Shown here piece by piece: positions 48,013-57,947 of a stretch of DNA of 64,000 nucleotides. Position 1 is the stretch's first letter. The number at the start of each line of letters is the position of its first letter. Under the pieces are notes generated by a model. It made no database searches. It was not told the origin of the DNA and saw nothing but the letters and a program-made list of their open reading frames with translations. Position numbers and translations under genes: made by a program. Origin of the DNA: Tremella fuciformis (lineage: Eukaryota > Basidiomycota > Tremellomycetes > Tremellales > Tremellaceae); assembly GCA_032768795.1 (NCBI GenBank), contig CP136491.1, forward strand, positions 2,693,501 to 2,757,500, in the 5' to 3' direction.

Positions 48013-48928
48013 GAGGGTGACATCGCCCTCGGAGCCGTCGTCGGTCTTGGCCTGGTTGGCCGAGGAGTGGAGGGAGAGCTGGCCGAATTTGACGGGCTGG
48101 AGGTAGTGCATGACGGAGAAGATGCCCTTTTTCATCTCGCCCGCATACTCTGTGCCGAGAATGACCATCTCCATGCGCTTGAAGTTGACCTCGACAGAGG
48201 TGGTCGAGGTCATGCCGGTCGTGAAGCGGTTGGCGGGGAACTGGCCCGCGTTGTAAATGATGAAATCTGGCTCGCCAAAGTTGGCGAGTTCTTCGGGGGT
48301 GGGGCGGATGAGCATGTTGTGCTGCGTCTCAGCCACCCAAGCCAGACGAAGAGGAGAGAGGGGAGACGCACCATGAAGAGCGCGTGGTAGGCGCGGCTGG
48401 CGATGACCCGGACCTTGATGCGGTATTTGGGGTCCCAGCCGGCGAAACCATCAAAGACGTAGACATTGTCGCGGGTGTTGAGGTAGTCGATGGCGCGCTC
48501 GCGGTTGATCTCGAACGTATGCTCGCTGCGCGTCAGCCACTGCTTCGCGACGAGTATTGGTCTGGAGACGCACTCCATCTTGATGTTTACCGGGCCCCAC
48601 CAGATCTCATCCTTGCTCCCGTCCTCGTAGACGATACGTTTGTCTTTGGGACTGCGGCCCGTCTTCTTGCCTGAAAAGTTGATCAACGCGCCGTTGGAGG
48701 AGATGACGGCGCCTTCGTTGAGGATGGCATCTTCGTACAGGGAGGCGATGGGCGCGTTGCGCTGCCTGTCAGCCTCGCGTCTTCTACGGAAGACCTTGTC
48801 GGACTGACCTTGATGTGGATACGGTCGAGGTCGAAGCCTGCTTGGGAGAAGTTTTTGAGCTCTTTCCCGAGGAATTGGTTCTGCTCAAACTCGTCGTGGT
48901 GGTGACTGCGGTGGTGGTGGCCGTACAT
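47113..48928 (-). CDS. PCK1: Phosphoenolpyruvate carboxykinase (ATP)
   Basis: Gluconeogenic enzyme converting oxaloacetate and ATP to phosphoenolpyruvate, cytosolic; about 570 residues. Two or three introns split the N-terminal part. Start [20 protein letters not shown], with an unusual His-rich tip. Then the ATP-PEPCK blocks: [50 protein letters not shown]-loop [16 protein letters not shown], metal site [60 protein letters not shown] and [20 protein letters not shown]. Ends [11 protein letters not shown] with stop at 47113. High GC and strong codon bias leave long open frames on the opposite strand, which I treat as artefacts. Convergent with the NIMA kinase; next to PFK26 on the same strand. 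Confidence 0.95.
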
Positions 48929-49729
48929 GGTGGCTATGATCAGGCGAAGGTGTTTGTGGGGTCAGGTGATGCTGGTAGGTCAGTGGTCGGCACTACGACA
49001 GGGGAGCGAGGGGGATGGGTGGAGGGAAGCCGGGCTCTCAAGAGGGGCAGGGGCCATAGAGAGAGAGAGGACGATGGTGGTGCCGACGAGGGGGTGATCG
49101 GGAGTGGGAGTGGCAGTGATGGTTAGGGGAGACGCCGGTAATCGCCTTTAGCCGATAAAGCCAAGATGTAATACTCACCGGGGACGACGATGACAATGGC
49201 GGCGGGGCCAGCGATGACAAAAGAGGACGCTCGGAAGATGTTGGGAGGGAAAGGATGTCAGACGACCGAGGGGCCAGTCGGTATACATGTATATGGTAGA
49301 GGGCATGCATCGCTGATGACGAGCAACATGATCCCGTCTTTACCCGTGGTTTTCGAATCTGATTTCGAATCTCGGTTGGTGGAATCGAAAATACTCTAGG
49401 TACCTGTTCCGTCATTACCTCTTTCAGTCGGATTGACACCCGCCCCTTCGGACATTGGACCCTTTACAGCCGAAGCACCGAACCAACACAATCTACACGG
49501 CGTGCCGGCGTCTTGCCATTCACAGTCACAGCTGACCAGCGGGACACCGAGAGATGCATGCTCAACGGACCACCTCGGGTTTACGCTCGCAGCTCTACAT
49601 GTCATGCGGGGAATCCCGCTCACCGCCAGGCCATGCATCGTAGGCAACGCCATCACCGCTGCCCATGGCGTGTGTCGTTTACCCGTCCATCCGTCATTCC
49701 CCCATGTGCGGACCCACGCCGCATACTAA
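48929..49729 (-). promoter_or_regulatory. PCK1 upstream region with six CCCCT pentamers
   Basis: About 800 bases between the PCK1 start and the PFK26 stop. On the plus strand AGGGG begins at 49000, 49009, 49043, 49049, 49089 and 49125, so CCCCT is repeated in the PCK1 sense within 130 bases. CCCCT is the stress-response element core bound by Msn2-like factors, and GGGG cores also occur in Mig1/CreA-type sites; both would suit a glucose-controlled gene. A good donor (CCCCG|GTGAGTATT on the minus strand near 49,180) hints at an intron in the 5' leader. No other gene seen. Confidence 0.5.
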
Positions 49730-52153
49730 CTACACAGCAGGCGGCTGGACCGCCCTCGGAGTCATCTCACCGGCCTCTTGACCTTTCTCCAGAGCCTCTT
49801 TCAGCGCGTTGGGCTCGACCGCCAAGCCCAATCCCGTTCCACCCCCGGCAGGTACGGCGACTACCGATTTTGCCACCGCCGCCGCGGCCGCAGGGTGGTG
49901 GCCAAAGTAGTCGCGGGCGACCGAAGCTTGGTTGCCGAGCACCTGTTCGACTTCTGACGGCGGCACACCGTTGTCCAGCGTGTCCTTGCGCTTCCGCTGC
50001 GGCTTTGGGCGATGCGTGTCGACAGCTTGAATGGGCAGGGGATAGCGTTTCTCCTCGCATCCGTAAGCCATTGGCGTAATCTTGATCAATGTATGCAGGG
50101 GGATCTGCCATCAGTCTCCGCACATCTGTCCGTCCGCTGACCGGAACCCACCTTGATGTAAGGCAGCTGATCTTGCGGCAACGCCAAGAAATAAGCATAT
50201 AGACACCGCAAGATCGCCTGGTGGCCAATGATCAAGATGTTCTCCTGTCGTTCTAGCTCCATGATAACCGGTTCCAATCGCACCACCACATCTCGATACG
50301 ACTCGCCTCCACGGTATCGATAATTGAATTTGTCCTCGTCGCGGCTCTCGTAGTCCTCGGGATATTTCTGCTCAATCTCCTCATAAGTCATGCCGTCGCA
50401 CACTCCCGCGTCGAGCTCATCCAGCGACTTCCACGTCTTCTTCTCGAATGGCAAGAAGGAACCGGTCTGTTGAGTCCGCTGCAAGGTCGAAGTCCAGACT
50501 TCCAGCGGTCCATCGCCGATATTGTCCTTGATCAGACTGGGCAGAGCTCGGGCATACTGCCATCCTCTCTCGGACAGATCCGAGTCACCGCCGATCTTGC
50601 CCTCGACATTATAGATACTCTCTCCGTGCTGTTGGTCAGCCAGATCGGCACAGCAGCCCCAGTAAGCAGACCCACCCTAGACAAGTATATGCTTCTTGGC
50701 TTGAGATGCAAATTCATGAGGTAAAAGGCGATCCGCGACTGCAGATATCCCTCGATGCGGTTCATGAACACTCGTTGGCCGACATTCAAAATCCGACAAA
50801 AGCTGATGCCTGGCTCATCGATTGATTGATACACCTTTTCGTATTGAGCGATGCGGCTCTTGAAATCCCTCTCGGCTTCCAATCTCGACATGCCCTGATA
50901 GTCCGGGTCGCCGGATTGGACCTTGAGTGCGATGTTCGCGGCAATGACCTTTGGATCGGTACAGAGCGATTCGAGAAACAAGAGTTGTAGTCCAGGCTCC
51001 TGTTCGACACGCTTCCGGATCTTCTCGCGACGATCGTAGGTACTGTTCGTTGCGTCTGCGTATCAGCGCAGTCACATATGGGCTCCGTCTATATAGACTT
51101 GCCCATGATCCCGACGTTTCCTTCCGCCTTGAGCCATTCGATAAGACTCTCCAGACTCTCCACGGCCAGCTGCTCTCTCGCCTTGTTGGCCTGATCGTTC
51201 GAGTGTGAGAAGAAATTGGCGGAGTGATCTGCTTTGCCTTTGCCGCTGTACGTCAGATATGTCGACGCCGTCAAACGTGAAAACTCACGCTTCTTGCTCG
51301 TCTCGAGCCTTTGACCGTCTAAGTTGGCCCACATTGAACACTTCTACCTTATACTCGAGCCACTGCTCCATCAGCCTAAGCTATCGGGTGCCGAAGCAGC
51401 TGACCCGGAGGTATCTCATCAGCTTGTTACTGAGATAACTCTTCCCTCGCGCAGGCAGGCCGACCATGGCGACGACGATCTTCGACTCGGAATAGTCTGG
51501 CTTTTCGACTACAGCTCCGATGCCGGAGACAGACGGGGCTCTGGAAGGGGCCTTTGAGCTTCGGCGTATGACTTTGGTGGACTCGTCAAGCGCTTTGAGC
51601 CTAAGATCCAGGTCAGCGTCCTTCAATGGAGCATCCTTGCTGCTCACATCTCTGTCTGTGCGCCAAAGTGAGGTGTTCCAGGAACACTAGGATTGGGATT
51701 CGTGGCTGCGCCGCCAGCTACCGCGTGGGCAGCGGCAACGGCCTGACCGACGCCGTGGGGAATCGATGGTGTCGGCGGATAATGGTGCGAGGGCGTCATC
51801 GTAGGCGGCCCGACGGGGTTCGGGCTGCTGGCGCCGGACGCACTCGGAGATGTGGCCGCAGAATGGGGTTGCGACATGCGCAGCGTGTCGAGCTTGTTGA
51901 TGGCCTCGGCAAGGACGGCAGGTTCGACCGGTACGACCGCCTCCTCCGGTTCTGCATCTGCGTCGGGGTCGCCATCGGCGTCGATGTCCTCCAGGGCCGC
52001 CGCGATGTCTCGCGGCGACATGCGCCGTGCAAGCTCCGCGCCGGCGGGTTTCAGCTCGCCGGACGTACCGGACGGTCGGCGCTGCACGGGTGGGGCGGAC
52101 ATGGATGAGGACGAGGAGGCAGATGCAGAGGAGGGGAGTTGCAGGTCCGACAC
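49730..52153 (-). CDS. PFK26: Bifunctional 6-phosphofructo-2-kinase/fructose-2,6-bisphosphatase
   Basis: Makes and breaks fructose 2,6-bisphosphate, the main switch between glycolysis and gluconeogenesis; cytosolic, about 680 residues. Long Ser/Pro/Ala N-terminus from MSDLQLPSSASASSSSSMSA. Kinase: MVGLPARGKSYLSNKLMRYL (P-loop), YKVEVFNVGQLRRSKARDEQ, IMDATNSTYDRREKIR, CTDPKVIAANIALKVQSGDP, GMSRLEAERDFKSRI. Phosphatase: LSRHGESIYNVEGKIGGDSD with the catalytic His, DELDAGVCDGMTYEEIEQKY with the acid Glu region, RGGESYRDVVVRLEPVIMEL and LIIGHQAILRCLYAYFL. Unlike yeast Pfk26, the phosphatase His is present, so both activities are expected. Intron 51056-51102 works only as a GC-AG intron. Ends VQPPAV at 49730. 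Confidence 0.93.
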
Positions 52154-52307
52154 TAGGTAGATCGTGCAGGAAAGTGCGCGATAGGGCGTAGCTCGTTATT
52201 TCAATTCTTTTTTAGCTCTGAATTTCTAATCAGGTATTCAAGTTATTGGTTCTCAGGCAATTTGGAAAACCTAATGCAATTCCTTGTTCTTTGGTTCCGT
52301 TAGACAT

Positions 52308-52400
52308 GGGGGGGTGGGACACCCCCCCAAGACCCCCCCTTGCGCCTAGCGGCGCAGCCATCGCAGCCCTTACGGGTCAAGCATCCGGCAAAGCCGGATG
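52308..52400 (+). repeat. Cluster of three perfect hairpins
   Basis: 52,308-52,328: seven G, TG, loop GGA, CA, seven C, a perfect 9-bp stem. 52,342-52,355: GCGCC, loop TAGC, GGCGC, a 5-bp stem. 52,382-52,400: CATCCGGC, loop AAA, GCCGGATG, a perfect 8-bp stem. They are separated by C-runs and sit in otherwise AT-rich DNA. Such GC hairpins occur at ends of rolling-circle elements, but no CTRR end is visible after the third stem. Confidence 0.8.
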
Positions 52401-52750
52401 TACTGTAGAACATTGATTAGTTGCAAGCTAAAGCACTTCATCAAGAGATGCGCAAGTGCTTGTTGGGCATGCTAGGCTGATCAGATGATCATAGGCATGC
52501 CAAGCTGGTCACAGGGGCTATGTCACAGCTGCCACCTGGCAAGCCTATTGCAGTCTTGTCAGACTTGCGCTATTGTAACCATTTTGGTGCAATGATAGGG
52601 CAGGGTATGGCAGTAGCTATGTAGGCGATTGGTTCTGCTACAGAGATCATTCCATGCATCAGCCTCATGCATAGATCTTTATTCTCTGATGAAAGGCAAT
52701 TTGGCAAGGACACAATGCATATTAGGATTGTGCTGATGAAATCAGAATGG

Positions 52751-52836
52751 CCGGAATTTTCTTATTTAATTCCCCCATTTACCGTTTTCGTTCCAGGGAC
52801 ACCCGCAGAAATTCGCCCCGTAAGAGCTACGCTGAT
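52751..52836 (+). repeat. Dispersed repeat, copy 2 (about 86 bp)
   Basis: Counterpart of 815-900: the same 31-base core and 19-base tail, with diverged A/T-rich start (CCGGAATTTTCTTATTTAAT). Same strand as copy 1. It lies 501 bases before the KU70 ATG. Confidence 0.8.
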
Positions 52837-53337
52837 GAGCGAGTTGGGTCCTTGCGGCCGAAGAGGCGGTGATTTGGTCTGCGACTTGGAACGATTGGGC
52901 GGAGGCATGGACATTATGATGGCAAGACCGCGAGACTCGGGTGTTTGGGAAAGATGCTGGGGGAGGGAGGGGTCGGAGCGATGTTATAGGCGAGCGGTAG
53001 GCCTTCGTGGGTCGGCTGCTGATTTGACCGAGCTGGCTGTCAAGTGATAGTGTCCAAGGGAGCGCGATAAGTCAAGCCAAGCGCCTTGGTCAAAGGGTCA
53101 TCGTTACGAGTAAGATGTCTGCTACTCCGAAGTGACACAAAGGCCTCGCGATAACCGGAACACCTTTCTCCATTCGATTCGGCCTATGACACGCCGAGTC
53201 TCGTAGATCAGTGGCAAATCCACATCACCCCCGTAAACTCAATGTGGAGCTCCGCAGTCGAGTGTCAGGTGACGCGACTGGTTGTCCAACAAAGACGCCG
53301 TCAAAGTGCAACATATCGACATGACATCCGCCTCGAG

Positions 53338-56084
53338 ATGACCTCTTACTACGGAGACAGAGGCAGGGATGTCCCGTCTTGGGACTCGCTGCAGAGAGAG
53401 GACGACGACGATGTGCTCGATACCTCCGAGGTCAGACCCTCGCCCCCACAACCCTCGGGGTCTTGCCAAGTTGATTTTCGGTCGCTGATGGGCAGTATCA
53501 GTACGCATCTAGAGACCATATACTATTCTGCATCGATGCTTCAGAATCGATGCATCGTCCTCACAAGGACGAAGTCAACGACGAAGGCGTCATACGCGGC
53601 AAGAGTGCCCTGCACAAGACGCTCGAGGCGGTTGTAGGTATACAGCGGAGCAAAGTGATCACCGGGCCGGCGGACAGCGTCGGCGTGCTGCTGTACAACA
53701 TCGACGTGGGCCTGATCGACTCGGTCGTATGCCCTTGCTGACTAATAGCCCTCGGCAGTGCCGAGCTCCTCTGGCGCAAATTACAAGCCAGGAACATACG
53801 TCTACCAACTCTTACGGACAATCAACGCCGAGGAGATCAAACGTATGATCAAGCTCATGGAGCGGGCTGAGCACGAGTACTCTGAGCAGAGCAACGATGA
53901 GGACGTACCGTCCGAAGAGCCGGCCATACTCATGGAGACGTTCAAGCCGTGTAAGAAGGGCGACGAGCTCAACATTGCCGATGTGCTCGTCACTTGCAAC
54001 TTCCTTTTTCGCGATGCGTGCGCTTCTTCACTCTCGTGGGCAGGAGGGAGCTCATTATGTAGCGGTACGAAGCTCGTAGGGAACAAGCGAGTGTTCTTGG
54101 TCACCGACCAAGATGATCCGCCCGGCGCTGCGCACAATCGCGAGCCCGCGAGAACCATCTATAACGATCTGACGACCTACGGAATCGATATCAACACGTA
54201 CTGGGTGGACAGAGTCGATCACAGATTCGACCCGTCAATATTCTGGAACGTGTGTGAAGCCTTGTCTCCAGGCCGCGAACTCATTTGCAGGATATCCTGA
54301 ACCGGGACGAGAAGCAGGATGTGCATACAGGAGACGAGCCTGACGAGGAAGGTCTGCAGAAGTTGGCCGAAATTCTGAATGACCTCGTCATACGGCAGGC
54401 GCCGAAGCGAAAGCAATTCAGCATACCGCTCAAATTTGGTGGCAAAGAGGGAGATATCGAGATAGGAGTTTCTGGGTGAGCCTCTCAGCCGCACCGATTT
54501 TTGCGGGCTGAGGATCAGATACGCCCTCATATCTGCTCAAGGTAAAGGCCAACCAAAGTATGTGCGAATGCGAGGGCAACAGGTCGAAGAGGTCCTCACA
54601 AAGACCGAATACACTTCTGCGGTCAGTCGCCTTGAGGAAATAGTTCGCCATTGAATCGGGGCTTATGGCCAGGAGACGGGCGCTGTCCTGCGGAATGAGG
54701 AGATCGGGCAAGCATACCAATTTGGCAACGAGTCGACGGTCAAGAATGTGCTTGAACCAAACTGGTGGGAGTCCGACGCCTTTCAGCGAGAGCAACAGGC
54801 TCTGGCCGACCAGGCATTACGATTGGATGAAGAACGGCGTAAGCGAGAGGAGGAGGATGAGCCGATGGAGGAAGCTGGACCGTCTGGAAAGCAGAAGATG
54901 TCGGATCTAACGGATCACAGAGTCATCGTACGGACGAGGGTCGGTTGTCCCCGTCTCGTGAGCCGATGTTGACAGCCAGCTACCTTTCACTCCAAACGAG
55001 GTAGCGGAACTGCGTTCCCTTGGCCTTCCGACAGGTATCAAGATTATTGGGTTTCAGTCGCCGCAGAATCTCAAATTTGATGAGAACATCCGTCACTCGT
55101 TCTTCTTGTATCCGGATGAGACGGTAAGTCTATGGTCCTCATCATTCAGGGCTCACCGTTAGACCTACTCAGGCAGTACGCGAACCTTCACGGCGCTGCT
55201 CAAGTCCTGTCTCAAGCTAGACCGTCACGCGCTTGCTCTGTGTCGTTTCAAGCGTAATTCGACGCCTGAGTTTGCCTGTCTCATCCCCCAAGAGGAGACT
55301 TTTGGGAAAGATGGCGGACAGGATCTTCCGCCTGGGTTTCACGTCATTGTCCTGCCTTTCCGTGACGATATACGCAGGGCGCCGAAGAACATCACGGATA
55401 ATTTGCTAGGTGGGCAGCTAGGGAAGCATAGAGGCATGACTGACGGAAAGCAACCGAGAAGCAATCTCAGCTGATGGCGAACATCGTCAAGCGCCTGGCG
55501 ATCAAAGCTAAACAGTACCGGTCGGAAGTGTACCCTAATCCAGGTATGTAGGACTGCCGCCTGCCACGGTTGCTGATCCTAGCTCTGGCATACCACTATG
55601 CTCAAATACAAGCTCTTGCCTTTGAAGAGGACTTTGATCCATCATCAGCCGATTTTGACAAGACTATACCGCGTTACGAGGGCATGCACCGGGCCGCGGG
55701 GGACTTCATGAAAGAGTGGAACCTCTGCATCGCCGAAGACGAACGTGCAGTGACCAGTCTGAAGGGCGGCTCAAAGAGGTCCGCTGCAGCGCCGGCTATG
55801 CAAATTGCGGAAGGGGATCTGGCGGATGTAGCAGGGGCGTTTGCCCAGGGTGAACTAAGCAAGGTGCGGGGCGTGCCCGGGTCTACGTGATGACACTGAT
55901 TGGTTCAGTTGAAAGTGGCCGAACTACGCGAGTATGCAAAGTACAAGGGTGAGCCATCGTAGCGAGCAGGTCGACATTGAGTTGACAATCAGGTATCAGC
56001 TTGGAGGGCCGAACCAAAAAGGCGGAAATCATCGAAGTGCTAACGCAGCACCTCTCGCACGATGGGAAGAAGGCGAAGAAGTAA
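53338..56084 (+). CDS. KU70: Ku70, DNA end-binding subunit
   Basis: With Ku80 it binds broken DNA ends for non-homologous end joining and telomere protection; nuclear, about 715 residues in many exons. Start MTSYYGDRGRDVPSWDSLQR. von Willebrand-like domain: AVVGIQRSKVITGPADSVGV, VYQLLRTINAEEIKRMIKLM, KKGDELNIADVLVTCNFLFR, KRVFLVTDQDDPPGAAHNRE, DINTYWVDRVDHRFDPSIFW. Ku core: VRTRLPFTPNEVAELRSLGL, IKIIGFQSPQNLKFDENIRH and SFFLYPDETTYSGSTRTFTA. C-terminal helical part: NIVKRLAIKAKQYRSEVYPN, ALAYHYAQIQALAFEEDFDP. A SAP DNA-binding domain ends it: LKVAELREYAKYKGISLEGR, then KKAEIIEVLTQHL, with TAA at 56082-56084. A 43-base intron near 53,706 rejoins LLYNID to PSAVPSSSG. Assignment firm. Confidence 0.92.
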
Positions 56085-56220
56085 GCGGCATGGCCTTGTT
56101 GTACATACTTTATGCATATACGCAGGACTGACTGACTGCACGTTTGAGCTACTTGCGGGTGCTTTCGACATCGGGATACACTGGAAATGATTGCGGACAT
56201 CCGCCGGTTCGTGTGAGACT

Positions 56221-56930
56221 TCAGGCCTTGGGGCTCTTTTCGATTATCTCGACCCAGTATCCTGTCTGTCAGCGCGTGGGCAGTGTGTCGTAGCAGTGTA
56301 CATGCCGTCGCAATCGTAGATGAACGCAATGTGTCTCATGCGGCCCTCCTCGGGACGCTTCTTGAATTTGACACCGAGCTCGTCGAATCGCCGGCACGCA
56401 GCTTGCAAGTCGTCGACCGCCATCTGGTCTCAGCAGGGCGCCTCGCTCCCAGTGTTCAAGGGACCGGGACCAGAAGCTGAGAAGCTCACGCAGATATGCC
56501 CGAATCCCCGAGAAGTACCATCTTCCCCGTTGCCCGACGCATACCCTTTGAAACTCGCATCATCCTCCGTGCCCCAGTTGTGGCACAGCTCCAGCACGCC
56601 CTCCCTCGCCGTTCGCAGGCCCGCCTTGTCCGCCGCCGTCGCGCCGGGCGCGAACCCGCTCGGGTGCGCGAGGAAGTAGTTGGTAAAGTCCCCGCCGGGG
56701 CTCTCGTGGATGACCTCCATGCCGAGGACCTCTTTGTACCACGGCAGCGAGACTTTGGGGTCTTTGATACGGAACATGGTGTGATTGAAGATGTACGAGG
56801 AGGGGTCCGATTTGGCCGTGGCCGCGGCACCGGCGGCGGCTGTGCTGGACATTCTGGCTGTCGTCGCGATGCTGATGTTCCTGCTGAGCTTACTATTGAC
56901 GCTTGTGATGCGGCGAATGCTGGAGAACAT
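56221..56930 (-). CDS. GLO1: Glyoxalase I (lactoylglutathione lyase)
   Basis: Zinc enzyme that isomerises the methylglyoxal-glutathione adduct to S-lactoylglutathione; about 205 residues, a single VOC-fold copy as in animals rather than the two-domain yeast enzyme. Start MFSSIRRITSVNSKLSRNIS, which looks like a mitochondrial presequence; an internal ATG (MSSTAAAGAA) would give a cytosolic form. Blocks: YIFNHTMFRIKDPKVSLPWY, LGMEVIHESPGGDFTNYFLA, LELCHNWGTEDDASFKGYAS, GFGHICMAVDDLQAACRRFD, and after an intron RHIAFIYDCDGYWVEIIEKS. Zinc ligands His and Glu are present. TGA at 56221-56223. Its upstream 40-215 bases are the duplicated 175-bp segment. Confidence 0.92.
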
Positions 56931-56970
56931 GGACGATGCTGCGACGAGCTGGGCGCTAGGCGCTAGGCGA

Positions 56971-57145
56971 ACTAGGTAAGTAAATGTAACGTCGCTGACA
57001 CGCCGTCTTACGGGCGTCGCACTTGACTTGACCTCGGATGCCTATCCTTTGGATTGCCTCGCAAGCCTACCACCTCCTTGCTTTCACGCCAGGCACGCTG
57101 TCAGTTCGACCCCCCTCTCACCGTTAACCGTGCTTCGCCCGGAAT
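56971..57145 (-). repeat. Perfect 175-bp duplication, copy B (upstream of GLO1)
   Basis: Reverse complement of 36002-36176 with no mismatch. On the minus strand it ends TTTACTTACCTAGT, 40 bases before the GLO1 ATG, so it has the same orientation relative to its downstream gene as copy A. The 3' border on the minus strand runs into CGCCTAG repeated twice. The remaining 57,146-57,947 holds no convincing gene and must contain the promoter of the RING gene. Confidence 0.97.
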
Positions 57146-57947
57146 GACGAGGTGCAGCCGAGAGGCGGGGATCGCCGTGACTCGCCTATTGCTTTACTAT
57201 GCCTGCGGCCTGCCAGCCGTTACTCGAGGCGTGCAGTCTGCAGTCCTGGTCTGCGACTCGTGATCGATGGACTCTGGGCCTCACCTGTCATTATAATTAT
57301 CTCTTCCCTTGCTAACGTGCCATGGCGCGGCACGTCAGCCCTCTCGCTGCCGAGGAACAGTGGCGTCGCCGCCGCTCACCTCGCCCTCACTATTCCGGCG
57401 CTCAGAGTGCGGGCCGGGCATATCACCCTTCCTGCATGGCTAGTGCAGACCTTCTCATCCTCACGTTGCCGCTTCCCAGGCCTCGTCGGTCGCATTGCGC
57501 TCGCTCAGTAACTTAAATTACTGGGTACAGTGCAACAGCCATGAGCCATTGAGCGTGCCTGATCAGACGAGCTCGGCGGTCGGGACCTGAATCTGCCCAG
57601 CTGTCGCTCTTGGCTGTCCATGTCCCGTAAAGAGGACATGCATAAGAGCATGCGTATCAGAGTTGCCAGATTTTGTCCACTCATCGGTGCCCGGCACCCC
57701 ACGAGAACGATTACAACATACAAGTGCGCAGCATTCCTCCTTTCCTAAACGAGTCGTGTTTCGTCGCGATCCCGTGTACAGACAGATGAGCGTGATACTT
57801 GCGAGACATCTCGACACACAAACTGCGTCGGCCTCGTCCAGATCCACGTCGTCCGACGACTCTGTGTCCACCATGCCTCGACTCACATGTTCACACCGTC
57901 ATCCTCCGCTGCGTCGACGCTAGAAGAGTGCGCGCGCATCCATCGGA

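Larger units (their letters stand above)
52154..53337. other. GC-poor island between PFK26 and KU70
   Basis: About 1.2 kb without a convincing gene. 52,154-52,300 is AT-rich. 52,308-52,400 has three hairpins. 52,400-52,750 is GC-poor with many ATGCAT and GCATGC words, like 430-720. 52,751-52,836 is a dispersed repeat copy. 52,837-53,337 returns to normal composition and must contain the KU70 promoter. I see no intact transposase or reverse transcriptase; probably a decayed mobile-element insertion. Confidence 0.5.

Noticed and set aside
46921..48390. A 489-codon plus-strand open frame opposite PCK1
   Set aside because: It is the exact antisense of the conserved PEPCK exons. Strong codon bias toward C or G in the third position removes stops in this antisense frame, and the translated string is low-complexity with no family motif.
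49190..49439. Possible small protein with a hydrophobic stretch upstream of PCK1
   Set aside because: A donor-like GTGAGT is present on the minus strand, but there is no convincing start, acceptor or motif; better read as PCK1 leader or promoter.
52667..53047. 126-codon plus-strand frame across the dispersed repeat
   Set aside because: No family features; the shared peptide with 830-900 follows from the repeat itself, and composition changes in the middle of the frame.
57150..57940. Short open frames upstream of the RING gene on both strands
   Set aside because: None has a recognisable motif, good splice continuity or a domain; they are consistent with chance frames in GC-rich promoter DNA.
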